A stretch of DNA of 48,655 nucleotides from an uncultured Bacillaceae bacterium (GCA_937995745.1 CALKIU010000051.1:1-48655), one strand, 5' to 3'; positions 25,662 through 34,190 are shown, counted from the stretch's first letter. Made by a program: numbers and translations. Notes: generated by a model from the letters alone, not told the origin.

Positions 25662-26435
25662 TTATACGACACGTTCCTTTTCATAAATTTTTGTTCCGAA
25701 CCATTCGTTGTTATGGAAAAAGCTTTTTCTGCCGGCGACAATTCTCACACTGTCGATTCCTTTCCTGATGGCTTTAATGGCAGACGTTACTTTCGGAATC
25801 ATGCCGCCGTAAATTTCGCCTTTTGCAATATAATCGTTCACTTCTCCCAAGGGGATGGCTTTTCTCACTTTTCCGTTGATAATAATTCCATCCACATCCG
25901 TCACGAACAAACAATGATCGACTTGCAAAGCATTGGCCACTGCCGTCGCGGCATAGTCGGCATTCACATTCAACTTCGTCCCGTCTTCCGTAATGGCAAT
26001 CGGGGTGATGACAGGAATCAGATTTTTTTCCAGTAAGTCTTCCAAAAGCTCTTTGTTTACATTTTTAATTTCCCCGACATAACCGAGACGATCTTTATCA
26101 ACAAAATCCCCTTGGAGCAAATGAGCATCACTGCCGTTTAAACCGATTGCCGGAAGGTCATGTTCCGCAAGCATTTTCACAAGCTTGCGGTTCGTTTGTC
26201 CCGACAATACCATTTCTACGACAGCGAGTGTTTTTTCATCCGTTTTGCGGAGGCCGTCCACATACTCGGGCTCTATGTTTAATGTCTTCAGCATTTGGTT
26301 GATATCCGGTCCGCCCCCGTGGACGATCACAATGCCGTATCCTTGTTTTCTCAGTTCATGAACACTGGAAAAGAAGTCTGGAGATAGCTCTTCCAAAACA
26401 CTGCCTCCGCACTTAATTAAAACTCTTTTCTTCAT
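25662..26435 (-). CDS. argB: Acetylglutamate kinase
   Basis: Phosphorylates N-acetylglutamate using ATP, the second step of arginine synthesis. The 257-residue product has the amino-acid kinase opening KKRVLIKCGGSVLEE, the VHGGGPDINQML loop (residues about 38-50), LNGSDAHLLQGDFVDKD in the middle and LNVNADYAATAVANALQVD for the nucleotide site. The lack of an N-terminal helix extension suggests the dimeric, arginine-insensitive type; with ArgJ recycling acetyl groups, feedback control may lie at ArgJ, as is common in bacilli. It lies 13 bases after argJ. Confidence 0.95.
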   Translation of the reverse strand: MKKRVLIKCGGSVLEELSPDFFSSVHELRKQGYGIVIVHGGGPDINQMLKTLNIEPEYVDGLRKTDEKTLAVVEMVLSGQTNRKLVKMLAEHDLPAIGLNGSDAHLLQGDFVDKDRLGYVGEIKNVNKELLEDLLEKNLIPVITPIAITEDGTKLNVNADYAATAVANALQVDHCLFVTDVDGIIINGKVRKAIPLGEVNDYIAKGEIYGGMIPKVTSAIKAIRKGIDSVRIVAGRKSFFHNNEWFGTKIYEKERVV

Positions 26436-26448
26436 GTGCCTTCTCTCC

Positions 26449-27681
26449 CTAAGTTCTGTAACTTGCGTTAATTTTCACGTAATCATATGTGAGATCGCAG
26501 CCCCAAGCTTTCGAATAACCGTTTCCGATGCCTAAATCAACAAAGATTTGAATGAATTCCCCTTGCAAATATTTCTTTGCTTCCTCTTCTGAAAATACGA
26601 CTTTTTCACTGTTTTCCAGCATCTTTATCGGACCAAGGGAAATGGTGACTGTGTTTTCATTGATAAAAGCGTCGGTTTGGCCGATGGCGGCGATGACTCT
26701 TCCCCAGTTGGCGTCACTGCCGAAAATCGCAGTTTTCACCAAATTTGAAGCGACTATCTGCTTGGCGACTTTTCTGGCATCTCCGTTGCAGCGGGCCCCT
26801 TTTACTTCCACTTCAATCAATTTCGTTGCCCCTTCGCCGTCTTTGGCTATTTGCTTTGCCAGGCTTTCGCAGGTTTCTTTCAACAACTGCACGAAAACGG
26901 CCCAATCGGGATGTTCGGTCGTTAAAGGTTCATTTCCGGCCAATCCATTTGCCATCACAAGAACCATGTCATTGGTCGATGTATCACCGTCAACGGTGAT
27001 TTGATTAAACGTGACATCGGTCACTTCCCGCAGCGCTTGCTGGAGACTTTCCGCTTCGACATTGGCGTCGCAAGTGATAAAACCGAGCATCGTCGCCATA
27101 TTGGGATGTATCATTCCCGAACCTTTGGCCGCTCCGCCCATGTAGACGGTTTTGCCGTCAATTTCCGCAGAAAATCCGCACTGTTTCATGCAAGTATCCG
27201 TTGTTAAAATCGCCGTTTGAAATGCTTCGGCATATTCTTTCGTTGTACCGATATCCAATTCTTCAATTCCCTTTTTGATTTTGTCCATCGGCAAATATTC
27301 TCCGATTACGCCTGTTGAGGCAACGGCAACCAAATGTTCCTTAATCCCCAGTTTTTTCCCGGTTAACCGTCTCATCTCAAAAGCGTCTCGCAAACCCCGC
27401 TCTCCGGTGCATGCATTGGCATTTGCACTGTTCACCACGACAGCCTGAAGCATGCTGCTTTCTTTCAAACTGTCTTGTGTGACTTTTAGCGGTGCTGCTT
27501 GAAAATGATTTATTGTATATACAGCGGCGCTTGTAGCCGGAACTTCACTGACTATCATTCCGATATCTTTTTTTGTATACCGCAAACCCGCATGTATTCC
27601 TCCCGCGGAAAAACCGCGCGGTGTTAATATGCTCCCTTTTTCAATTTCTTTCACTTTCGAAATTTCCGTCAATGCTCCCAT
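26449..27681 (-). CDS. argJ: Bifunctional ornithine acetyltransferase / acetylglutamate synthase
   Basis: Moves the acetyl group from N-acetylornithine to glutamate, closing the cyclic arginine pathway, and can also make acetylglutamate from acetyl-CoA. The 410-residue precursor should cleave itself before the conserved Thr in MIHPNMATMLGFITCD, whose Thr becomes the N-terminal nucleophile of the beta chain. Other landmarks are VVNSANANACTGERG near 80 and GSDANWGRVIAAIG near 320. An ATG at 27681 is followed by MGALTEISKVKEI. It overlaps no neighbour and sits 14 bases after argC in the arg operon. Confidence 0.96.
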   Translation of the reverse strand: MGALTEISKVKEIEKGSILTPRGFSAGGIHAGLRYTKKDIGMIVSEVPATSAAVYTINHFQAAPLKVTQDSLKESSMLQAVVVNSANANACTGERGLRDAFEMRRLTGKKLGIKEHLVAVASTGVIGEYLPMDKIKKGIEELDIGTTKEYAEAFQTAILTTDTCMKQCGFSAEIDGKTVYMGGAAKGSGMIHPNMATMLGFITCDANVEAESLQQALREVTDVTFNQITVDGDTSTNDMVLVMANGLAGNEPLTTEHPDWAVFVQLLKETCESLAKQIAKDGEGATKLIEVEVKGARCNGDARKVAKQIVASNLVKTAIFGSDANWGRVIAAIGQTDAFINENTVTISLGPIKMLENSEKVVFSEEEAKKYLQGEFIQIFVDLGIGNGYSKAWGCDLTYDYVKINASYRT

Positions 27682-27695
27682 CTTATATCCCCCTT

Positions 27696-28730
27696 TTACG
27701 GATAGACCGGCAGAAAACGAAGACCTGTTGTCTGTTCCAATCCAAACATCAGATTGGCGTTTTGCACCGCCTGGCCTGCCGCTCCCTTCATCAAATTATC
27801 AATTACGGAAACAATCGTTAATCTTCCCGTCCGCTCATCGACGTTTAATCCGATGTCGCAAAAATTCGTAGTCGCAACTTCTTTCACGGAAGGATAATGG
27901 TTTTCCGGCCGGATTCTTATGAATGGCGCATTTTTATAACTTTCTTGATACAATTCAATGATTTTCCGGTTATCCCAATTTTCTGATAGCTGAACGTAAA
28001 TCGTGGTCATGATTCCCCTCGTGATGGGAATAAGGTGCGTGCTGAAAGTAATCGGCTTGATTTCTTTATTCCATTCTTTCAACTGCTGCTCTATTTCCGG
28101 AGTATGCTGGTGTTCATTGACTTTATAAATGCGCAAATTTTCATTTACTTCGGAAAACAAGCTCGTTTTAACAAGTGTTTTGCCGGCTCCGGAAGTTCCC
28201 GATTTACCGTCAATAATAATGCTCTGCGGTTCAACGATGTTTTCTATGATGACCGGAGCAAGACCGAGGAGTGCCGCCGTGGCATAGCAACCCGGATTGG
28301 CAATCCATTTCGCCCGGCTGATTTTTTCTTCGTTCCACTCGGTTAAACCATAAACCGCTTCTTTTACAACGTGCTCATCTGCCGGTTTTTTCTTATACCA
28401 CTTTTCATATTCGCCTTTCGTTTTCAGCCGCAAATCACCGGACAAATCTATTATTTTGATATTTCTTTTTGCAAATTCCCCGGCAAGGGCGCTGGATACT
28501 CCAGACGGTGTCGCCAAGAATACAAGTTCGCTTTCTTCAGCAATTTGGTCAAAATCGATTTTCTCCGTCTTTTTATCCAACAAATTGTATAAATGTGGAT
28601 ATTCATGCCAAATCGGCATTTCGTCTGACGTTGAATGTATGGAATGTATCTCAAATACAGGATGATCCCGCAAGATTCTTAACAACTCAACTCCGCCATA
28701 TCCGGTTGTCCCGATGATTGAAACTTTCAT
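27696..28730 (-). CDS. argC: N-acetyl-gamma-glutamyl-phosphate reductase
   Basis: NADPH-dependent reductase giving N-acetylglutamate semialdehyde. The 344-residue product has the nucleotide-binding loop GTTGYGGVELLRIL (7-20) and the active-site Cys148 in IANPGCYATAALLGLAP, with HQHTPEIEQQL near 214 holding the catalytic His. It is the first gene of the operon. A sigma-A promoter with a perfect -10 lies about 70-100 bases upstream, together with AT-rich ARG-box-like sequences, so repression by the ArgR/AhrC regulator with arginine is expected. Confidence 0.96.
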   Translation of the reverse strand: MKVSIIGTTGYGGVELLRILRDHPVFEIHSIHSTSDEMPIWHEYPHLYNLLDKKTEKIDFDQIAEESELVFLATPSGVSSALAGEFAKRNIKIIDLSGDLRLKTKGEYEKWYKKKPADEHVVKEAVYGLTEWNEEKISRAKWIANPGCYATAALLGLAPVIIENIVEPQSIIIDGKSGTSGAGKTLVKTSLFSEVNENLRIYKVNEHQHTPEIEQQLKEWNKEIKPITFSTHLIPITRGIMTTIYVQLSENWDNRKIIELYQESYKNAPFIRIRPENHYPSVKEVATTNFCDIGLNVDERTGRLTIVSVIDNLMKGAAGQAVQNANLMFGLEQTTGLRFLPVYP

Positions 28731-28775
28731 TCTAAAATCATTCCTTGTTGCTTATTGTATATTTAATCATCAAAA

Positions 28776-28866
28776 TTTATTTTTATAAATATTGCTTATT
28801 ATTATAAAAACACCGGGCGATAAAATCAACCCATTTTTATTAAGAAACTCATCTGCAATAAAAATT
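28776..28866 (-). promoter_or_regulatory. ARG-box-like sequences around the argC promoter
   Basis: Three AT-rich elements resemble the ArgR/AhrC box (TGAATAAAAATTCA-like): 28776-28789, 28830-28843 (about 10 of 14 positions each) and 28857-28866 (the 10-base core AATAAAAATT exactly). They lie downstream of, beside and upstream of the promoter, as in paired Arg operators. The AT-rich background makes single matches weak. Confidence 0.4.
28801..28829 (-). promoter_or_regulatory. Sigma-A promoter of the arginine operon
   Basis: On minus, -35 TTGATT (28824-28829), a 17-base spacer and a perfect -10 TATAAT (28801-28806), about 70 bases before the argC start. Confidence 0.75.
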
Positions 28867-29028
28867 TCCGTTCAAGAAAGGGGGCTATACTGTATTTTTA
28901 TCACCTTTTCCGCTATAAATAAAGAAATCAGACAAATTTTCCGGACAAGATACCCCATTATTTTTATTATTCCGAATATAAAAGCGTTTATTTTTATTCA
29001 TTTTTCCTTTTCAAACTGCCGTTTTTTG

Positions 29029-29059
29029 CAAAAAAAATCCCCGGCCTTTGTGCCGGGAA
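29029..29059 (-). terminator. Terminator of ywiC
   Basis: On minus, TTCCCGGC pairs with GCCGGGGA (plus 29038-29045 with 29052-29059), followed by eight T. It ends about 9 bases from the ywiC stop. The rest of the 28731-29067 gap holds the arg promoter. Confidence 0.9.
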
Positions 29060-29067
29060 TTTTCCCT

Positions 29068-29790
29068 TCATATCTTTATTTGTAGAGCCATGCAAATGAA
29101 GAACAATACCGAATTAATAATGAGCAAAATGCCAATTTGTTTAGGCGTCCATGGTTTTCCGTAAAGATAAAAAGCGGCAATCACATTTGGCAGAAAAGCG
29201 ATGGCGGCAATAAAATACTTGGCAATCAGCCACGGCAGCGGAAGAAGGGCGTGATAGGCCCACGACAGCCGTTTGTAGACAACGTTTTTCCTCTCCCGTA
29301 TCATCGTTTTTACGAAAAAAATCGTGCCCGTGAAAAATAATACGGAAGCGGCAAAAATGAGCCAAGCTTCTGAATGCAAGGAGCCTTCATAAAGATATGC
29401 GCTGGCCAAGCCGGCAATGGAAAATACAATAATGGCGCTTAAATCATTCAAAAAGGCGCGATCATTTTTTTTCCATGAGAAATAAATATTGATTAAGAAA
29501 AACGGGATCATGGCCAAAGCGAACACGACAATGGACGGCCTCATCCACAGAGGAATCAATAACAGCAACACGCCCGGAACAGCGTAAATCAGCGTCCACT
29601 TTAAATAGAAGCCTTGATTTTTCCCTTTAAAAATCAACAACGCCGGATAGGTGGCCAAATAAAGCAGCAGCCAGCCGATAAAAAAAGGGATATGCTGCCA
29701 AACAAAACCTGATGCAACGACGCCGAGCCAAAAAGGGATAATGAGCATGGACCATGCCCCGTGTTGCTTAGGTACCACAATTTCCACCAT
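29068..29790 (-). CDS. ywiC: YwiC-like membrane protein
   Basis: The 240-residue product starts with PKQHGAWSMLIIPFWLG, the hallmark of the YwiC family, and has about seven to eight hydrophobic spans, so it is an integral membrane protein. Charged loops (FKGKNQGFYLKW, SWKKNDRAFLND, VKTMIRERKNVVYKR) separate them. In B. subtilis ywiC lies by narK and fnr in the nitrate-respiration region, and here it also lies beside fnr and Mo-cofactor genes. Function is unknown. AAGGAGAG precedes the ATG. An Fnr-type palindrome is centred 41.5 bases before the inferred transcription start, so anaerobic induction is likely. Confidence 0.85.
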   Translation of the reverse strand: MVEIVVPKQHGAWSMLIIPFWLGVVASGFVWQHIPFFIGWLLLYLATYPALLIFKGKNQGFYLKWTLIYAVPGVLLLLIPLWMRPSIVVFALAMIPFFLINIYFSWKKNDRAFLNDLSAIIVFSIAGLASAYLYEGSLHSEAWLIFAASVLFFTGTIFFVKTMIRERKNVVYKRLSWAYHALLPLPWLIAKYFIAAIAFLPNVIAAFYLYGKPWTPKQIGILLIINSVLFFICMALQIKI

Positions 29791-29819
29791 TCACACTCTC
29801 CTTGATTGATCTTAACATT

Positions 29820-29825
29820 ACTATA
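29820..29825 (-). promoter_or_regulatory. -10 box of the ywiC promoter
   Basis: TATAGT on minus, placing transcription start near 29813. No good -35 is seen; the Fnr site occupies that place, as in activator-dependent promoters. Confidence 0.65.
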
Positions 29826-29846
29826 AATAAAAAGAGCCTGCACAGG

Positions 29847-29862
29847 CGTGATGTATATCACA
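29847..29862 (-). promoter_or_regulatory. Fnr operator of ywiC
   Basis: On minus, TGTGA-TATACA-TCACG, one mismatch from the Bacillus Fnr/CRP-type palindrome TGTGA-N6-TCACA. Its centre is 41.5 bases upstream of the inferred start at 29813, the usual position for Fnr activation. Confidence 0.75.
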
Positions 29863-29910
29863 TTTGATGGTTTGCAACATATCCCGCTGCCGGTTTTTTT
29901 AAATGATATT

Positions 29911-30459
29911 TTAACAACGATCGTTGTTTTCTTCCCTGACCTTCTTTTCCAAATAGTCAACGAGCCACTCCAAGCCTTTCCGGTCGTCGATATGAAAAGC
30001 GGGAAAATCTTTTTCGGCCAGTTCTTTCGGCACGTCTGCATCCCAATAATAAATGGCTTGAATGTTTGTTAATGCGGACAATTTTTTCAATTCTTCACAA
30101 GTGCGCACTAAAACGGCTTTCGGAAAATCTTCGTATTTATGGCCTTCAATTAAAATAATGTCACTCTGAAAAGGAGAGAGCAGGGCCAGCTTTTCTTCGA
30201 ACGACCACTCCGATTTCTCCGCCTGGATAAGAACGCGGCCGCCGCCTTCCACCAATGAAGCGACGGCTCCGGAAGATATGTGCCGCGCCGAGTCCTTTTC
30301 TTCGGCAACGCATGGTTTGCCGCCGTGTCCATGATGCTTCAGCGCCGCCACTCGCAAACCTCTTTCTTTCAACAGCCCTAGCAATTTATTCATAAAGGTT
30401 GTTTTTCCGCTGTTTTGAAAACCCGCGATTTGAAAAACAACGGAATTCACCACGGCCAT
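29911..30459 (-). CDS. mobB: Molybdopterin-guanine dinucleotide adapter protein MobB
   Basis: GTP-binding adapter that assists insertion of guanine nucleotide into molybdenum cofactor. The 182-residue product has the P-loop GFQNSGKTT near 13-21, AALKHHGHGG near 38, KDSARHISSGAVASLV near 55 and IILIEGHKYEDFPKAVLVR near 101, all MobB features. AGGAAGG precedes the ATG at 30459, which overlaps the end of moeA by 13 bases, so the two genes are coupled. No MobA is present in the window. The C-terminal extension (LEWLVDYLEKKVREENNDRC) is longer than the core domain. Confidence 0.9.
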   Translation of the reverse strand: MAVVNSVVFQIAGFQNSGKTTFMNKLLGLLKERGLRVAALKHHGHGGKPCVAEEKDSARHISSGAVASLVEGGGRVLIQAEKSEWSFEEKLALLSPFQSDIILIEGHKYEDFPKAVLVRTCEELKKLSALTNIQAIYYWDADVPKELAEKDFPAFHIDDRKGLEWLVDYLEKKVREENNDRC

Positions 30460-31715
30460 TCGCTGCCTTCCTGATCCTCGAGCAAGAGCACTTCCACTTC
30501 ATCGCCTTTTTTAAATCCCCTTGTGCCTCCGGGCAAAATTATGAAAGCGTTGGCGCTAGCAAGACTGTAGACAACATTCGATTTATCCTTCCCGCTCGGG
30601 GCGGCAACCAGCTGGCCGTTGTCGACCGACAATTTCGCCCTGACAAACCGGGTAAATGGATTCGTTTTTGGGAAATCTTCAATGAGAATCGCTTTTTCTT
30701 TGCGGAGATGGGGTCTGTCCGAAAACAACATGGCGCGGATGACCGGTCTTACGAACAATTCAAATCCGACATAGGAGGCGGACGGGTTTCCGGACAAGCC
30801 GAAGAGAAGCTTTCCGTTCCAAGAGGCAACGGTCGTAACGCTTCCCGGCCGCATGGCAATTTTATTGAAAAGAATGTCCGCTCCCAATTTTTGATAGATT
30901 TCCCCCAGATAATCAAAATCGCCGACCGATACGCCGCCGGTGGTGATCAACATATCCACTTTTGTTGCAGCCCTTTTTATCGATTCGTAACAAGTGTCAA
31001 AATCATCAGGGAGGCTGCCGAAATACAACACCTCAGCGCCGGCCCTTTCAATTTGCGCGCTGATCATATAGGAATTGCTGTTGCGAATCTTGCCCGGCAC
31101 AAGCGGTTCATCCACCTCAAGAAGTTCCGTTCCTGTTGCAAAAAGCCCGATCCGCGGTTTAACGGCCACAGGCACGTCACTATAACCGAAAGTAGCCAAT
31201 AAAGCTTGGATTCCGGGATTTATTCGCACCCCTTTTTTGACTAGAATGGCGCCTTTTTTCACTTCTTCTCCCTTGTGCGAAACATTGTCCCCGGGTTTTG
31301 CGGGACGTCTGACCGTTATATAGTTTTTCCCATCTCTCGTCTCCTCTTTGACGAGTTCAAGCATGATGACTGCATCGCTTCCGGCAGGCATCTGGGCGCC
31401 GGTCATAATTCTCACGGCCTGACCGGATTGCACTTCTTTATCTGAAACCATTCCGGCACCGATATGATCAATCACTTCCAGTTCAATCGGATTTTGCGAT
31501 GAAGCGTTAATGGTATCTTCAGAACGCACGGCATAACCGTCGTAACCGCTGCGGGAAAAATGGGGAACATCGCTGGTTGCGATTAAATCTTTGGCCAAAA
31601 ATCTGCCGTGGCTTTCCGTGATGGACACATATTCCATTTTTCCCGGATATTTTCGCTCCATCAACCTCTTGACTGCTTCGCTCACCGGAATCGGTTTTCT
31701 GAATTCCAACACCAC
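30447..31715 (-). CDS. moeA: Molybdopterin molybdenumtransferase MoeA
   Basis: Ligates molybdate to molybdopterin-AMP in the last step of Mo-cofactor assembly. The 422-residue product has the MoeA opening RKPIPVSEAVKRLMERK, the SGYDGYAVRSED loop near 60, ITGGVSVGDFDYL near 247 and the substrate-site motif LLFGLSGNPSASYVGFE near 295. I use the GTG at 31715, with AGGAG 9 bases upstream; a GTG at 31724 lies only 2 bases from that site. It is followed by mobB in the same operon. A moderate Fnr-like sequence (31841-31856) lies upstream but not at a clear promoter position. Confidence 0.92.
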   Translation of the reverse strand: MVLEFRKPIPVSEAVKRLMERKYPGKMEYVSITESHGRFLAKDLIATSDVPHFSRSGYDGYAVRSEDTINASSQNPIELEVIDHIGAGMVSDKEVQSGQAVRIMTGAQMPAGSDAVIMLELVKEETRDGKNYITVRRPAKPGDNVSHKGEEVKKGAILVKKGVRINPGIQALLATFGYSDVPVAVKPRIGLFATGTELLEVDEPLVPGKIRNSNSYMISAQIERAGAEVLYFGSLPDDFDTCYESIKRAATKVDMLITTGGVSVGDFDYLGEIYQKLGADILFNKIAMRPGSVTTVASWNGKLLFGLSGNPSASYVGFELFVRPVIRAMLFSDRPHLRKEKAILIEDFPKTNPFTRFVRAKLSVDNGQLVAAPSGKDKSNVVYSLASANAFIILPGGTRGFKKGDEVEVLLLEDQEGSEWPW

Positions 31716-31903
31716 GTTACACAACTCCTTTATTCGTTGATCGCATCAAAACGAGCTGTTATTTTTGAAAATCCTTGCAATGGTTGTGGTAAACAAGTTT
31801 TTCCTACAGGGGCCATTTTAATGATACAAATACCATTTTACATGAAATAAATCACTTCTTAGATGTAATTTTATATCAAAAAATCGAACAAAACACTTTA
31901 TCT

Positions 31904-31919
31904 AGTGATTAATATCACC
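31904..31919 (+). promoter_or_regulatory. Fnr operator of ric
   Basis: AGTGA-TTAATA-TCACC, a palindrome with GTGA-N6-TCAC core. Its centre (31911.5) is 41.5 bases before the inferred start near 31953. Confidence 0.7.
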
Positions 31920-31940
31920 ACATCAACCATAAGATTCCGT

Positions 31941-31946
31941 TATGCT
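31941..31946 (+). promoter_or_regulatory. -10 box of the ric promoter
   Basis: TATGCT, giving a transcription start near 31953 and a leader of about 33 bases. The Fnr palindrome replaces the -35 box. Confidence 0.6.
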
Positions 31947-31985
31947 TAAATCGTTCCATGCAAAAATGATGAGGAGGTTTTCCCT

Positions 31986-32687
31986 TTGACATATCCGTTT
32001 TCAGAAACAACGTTAGTCAGAGATATTGTGAATCAACTCCCGAAAGCCAGCGACATTTTTAAACGCCACCGCATCGATTTTTGCTGCGGAGGCGCCGTAC
32101 CGTTAAAAAAGGCCGCTGCAGAAAGCAAAACCGATCTGCGCGAATTAACCAATGAGCTGTTCGCCCTTTACGAAAAAGAACGTTCTGGAACAGAAAACAT
32201 GGAAGTTTGGACGGACTCCGGCAGCGAAGAGATCATCCGGCACATTCAAACAAGATACCACGAGCCCCACAGGGAAGAGCTTGTCCAATTAACTCCTTAT
32301 GTTACAAAAGTTGCCAGGGTGCATGGCATGAATCATCCGGAATTAATCAGAGTCCATGAATTGTTCCTCACTTTGAAAAAAGAGCTTTTAGAACATACGA
32401 AAAAGGAAGATGAACGTACATTTCCGCTGATCCTCAAACTCGCCGGCGGAAATGGGGAAAACAAGGAAGAAATCATCAATGAAATTATGGAGTTGGAAAA
32501 AGAACATGACATTACCGGGGCCATTTTAAAAGAACTGCGCGATGTCACTTCCGGCTATACCTTGCCGCCTGATGCGTGCGGAACATATCGAATCGTTTAT
32601 AAGCGATTGGAAAAGCTGGAAGAGGAAACTTTCATGCATATCCATCTGGAAAACAACATTTTATTTCCCCGCTATTTGCCGTCTTAA
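31986..32687 (+). CDS. ric: Iron-sulfur cluster repair protein Ric (ScdA/YtfE family)
   Basis: Di-iron protein that restores Fe-S clusters damaged by nitric oxide or oxidants. The 233-residue product has an N-terminal ScdA_N domain with the Cys pair DFCCGGAVPL (Cys33, Cys34) and a hemerythrin-like four-helix domain whose iron ligands are visible as HREEL, HGMNHPE, HTKKEDE, EKEHD and HIHLE. AGGAGG precedes the start. It is divergent from moeA-mobB and lies under an Fnr-type operator. Together with fnr, moaA and ywiC it points to nitrate or nitrite respiration, in which NO arises as by-product. Confidence 0.92.
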   Translation: MTYPFSETTLVRDIVNQLPKASDIFKRHRIDFCCGGAVPLKKAAAESKTDLRELTNELFALYEKERSGTENMEVWTDSGSEEIIRHIQTRYHEPHREELVQLTPYVTKVARVHGMNHPELIRVHELFLTLKKELLEHTKKEDERTFPLILKLAGGNGENKEEIINEIMELEKEHDITGAILKELRDVTSGYTLPPDACGTYRIVYKRLEKLEEETFMHIHLENNILFPRYLPS

Positions 32688-32690
32688 AGC

Positions 32691-32729
32691 AGAAAGAGAA
32701 ATCGGTGTAAACCGATTTCTCTTTTTTTT
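32691..32729. terminator. Bidirectional terminator between ric and moaA
   Basis: AGAGAAATCGGT pairs with ACCGATTTCTCT (32695-32706 with 32711-32722, loop GTAA), followed by T-run. It serves the converging ric and moaA genes. Confidence 0.93.
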
Positions 32730-32735
32730 AAACAA

Positions 32736-33752
32736 TCATCCGCCGATATAGGACATTTCAATTTTTTTGCGGTTGCGGACGGTCTCCGCCGTTCTTTCCT
32801 CCGAATACCGGTCTGTGCGGCGTTTCCATATATCAATGATAAAGCGCTCGATATGTTCATCCGTTGCTCCGCTTCTGAGCAGCGACTTTACATCATGGCC
32901 GTTGCCGTTAAACAGACAAGTAAAAATTTCGCCGTTTGCTGAAAGCCTGGCTCTTGTGCAGGAAGAGCAGAACGCTTCCGAAACGGAAGTTATGAATCCG
33001 ACTTGCACATTTGTGCCTTTGTAGCGGTATCTTTTCGCCACTTCTCCAAAATAATCAGGGTAGAGCGACTCCAGTTCAAAATGGGCGCTCAATTTGGCGA
33101 AAATTTCTTTTTTTGTCACGACATCATCCATTTTCCAACCGTTGGTGGAACCGACATCCATGTATTCAATATATCTGAGCTGCAGTTCGTGTTTTTTGCA
33201 AAATTCGGCCATTGGGATAATTTCATGATCGTTCAGGCCTTTTTTCACAACCATATTTACTTTTACTCCAAGCCCTGCTTCTTTGGCCGCCATGATTCCT
33301 TTGATCACTTTTTCCACTCCGACCCCGCGGCCGTTGATTTTCCCGAACAACTCGTCATCAAGGCTGTCAAGACTCACATTGACCCGTTTTAAACCGGCTT
33401 CTTTTAAAGGAATGGCCAACCGTTCCAGCAGCACCCCGTTCGTCGTGAGAGCGATGTCTTTCAATCCGTCAATGGAAACAAGTTTTTTAACCAGAACGGG
33501 CAAATCTTTCCGCAATAGCGGCTCGCCTCCGGTCAGACGGATCTTTTCAACGCCAAGGGATATAAAAATTCTCGCTAATCTTTCTATTTCATCAAACGTC
33601 AGAAGCTCACTCTTGGGCAAAAATGCAAAATCAGGACCAAATATATCTGCCGGCATGCAGTATTGACAACGGAAATTGCATCTGTCGATGACAGAAATCC
33701 GCAAATCTCTCATCGGCCTGTCAAAAGTATCCCTTATATATGGTTTGGTCAT
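32736..33752 (-). CDS. moaA: GTP 3',8-cyclase MoaA
   Basis: Radical SAM enzyme of the first step of molybdenum-cofactor synthesis, converting GTP to cyclic dehydro-GTP before MoaC. The 338-residue product has the SAM cluster motif CNFRCQYC (Cys25, Cys29, Cys32), LTGGEPLLRKDL near 75, the second cluster site CSSCTRARLSANGEIFTC (C-x2-C-x13-C) and the C-terminal Gly-Gly (YIGG) needed for activity. GGAGTTGACAGAAA precedes the ATG. It is monocistronic, with its own promoter and a terminator shared with ric. moaC, moaD and moaE are not in the window. Confidence 0.95.
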   Translation of the reverse strand: MTKPYIRDTFDRPMRDLRISVIDRCNFRCQYCMPADIFGPDFAFLPKSELLTFDEIERLARIFISLGVEKIRLTGGEPLLRKDLPVLVKKLVSIDGLKDIALTTNGVLLERLAIPLKEAGLKRVNVSLDSLDDELFGKINGRGVGVEKVIKGIMAAKEAGLGVKVNMVVKKGLNDHEIIPMAEFCKKHELQLRYIEYMDVGSTNGWKMDDVVTKKEIFAKLSAHFELESLYPDYFGEVAKRYRYKGTNVQVGFITSVSEAFCSSCTRARLSANGEIFTCLFNGNGHDVKSLLRSGATDEHIERFIIDIWKRRTDRYSEERTAETVRNRKKIEMSYIGG

Positions 33753-33811
33753 TTTCTGTCAACTCCAATATCTATATGAGAACGTGCAGAATAAAAACTA
33801 TTCCAATAACA

Positions 33812-33840
33812 TTTATATTTTATCATTCAACTAAACTCAA
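33812..33840 (-). promoter_or_regulatory. Promoter of moaA
   Basis: On minus, -35 TTGAGT (33835-33840), a 17-base spacer and -10 TATAAA (33812-33817), about 60 bases before the gene. Confidence 0.6.
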
Positions 33841-34063
33841 TGAAAAAAGTTTCCCTAAAGGTATTACACCATAAAAATGTTGTTTATGGGTAAAACCAAA
33901 CGAAATGTCATGGAATGTTCACACTTTCACACGATATCTGTTCCATATCCAATCATCTATGCAAGCGTTTTAATTTTTTTCATTATATCAATATTACATT
34001 ATTCCGGCAATGAAAAATCGCTTGTGCAAAAAATCGTGTCGTTTATTCCTCATATCATCTTAA

Positions 34064-34092
34064 TTGACTATATAAAATAAATGATGCATTAT
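34064..34092 (+). promoter_or_regulatory. Promoter of fnr
   Basis: -35 TTGACT (34064-34069), a 17-base spacer and -10 CATTAT (34087-34092), about 95 bases before the ATG. Confidence 0.55.
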
Positions 34093-34190
34093 TATATTGT
34101 AAAACTTTTTTATAAAATTTAACTTTTAAAACACTTAACGTTCAGGCATTTCTATAACACTTCCCCACCTTTATTTCAGGAGTGATCAGT

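Larger units (their letters stand above)
33753..34190. other. Divergent intergenic region moaA / fnr
   Basis: A 438-base AT-rich gap with a promoter on each side (moaA and fnr). An open frame (33877-34080) with one hydrophobic stretch has no convincing ribosome site and overlaps the fnr -35 box, so I do not call it. I saw no clear Fnr palindrome here. Confidence 0.45.

Noticed and set aside
31841..31856. Fnr-like palindrome upstream of moeA (AGTGA-N6-TCATG on minus)
   Set aside because: Only a partial match and not at 41.5 bases from a plausible -10 box. Kept as a weak possibility only.
33877..34080. 67-codon frame with a hydrophobic stretch upstream of fnr
   Set aside because: No convincing ribosome site, AT-rich, and overlaps the fnr promoter; probably chance.
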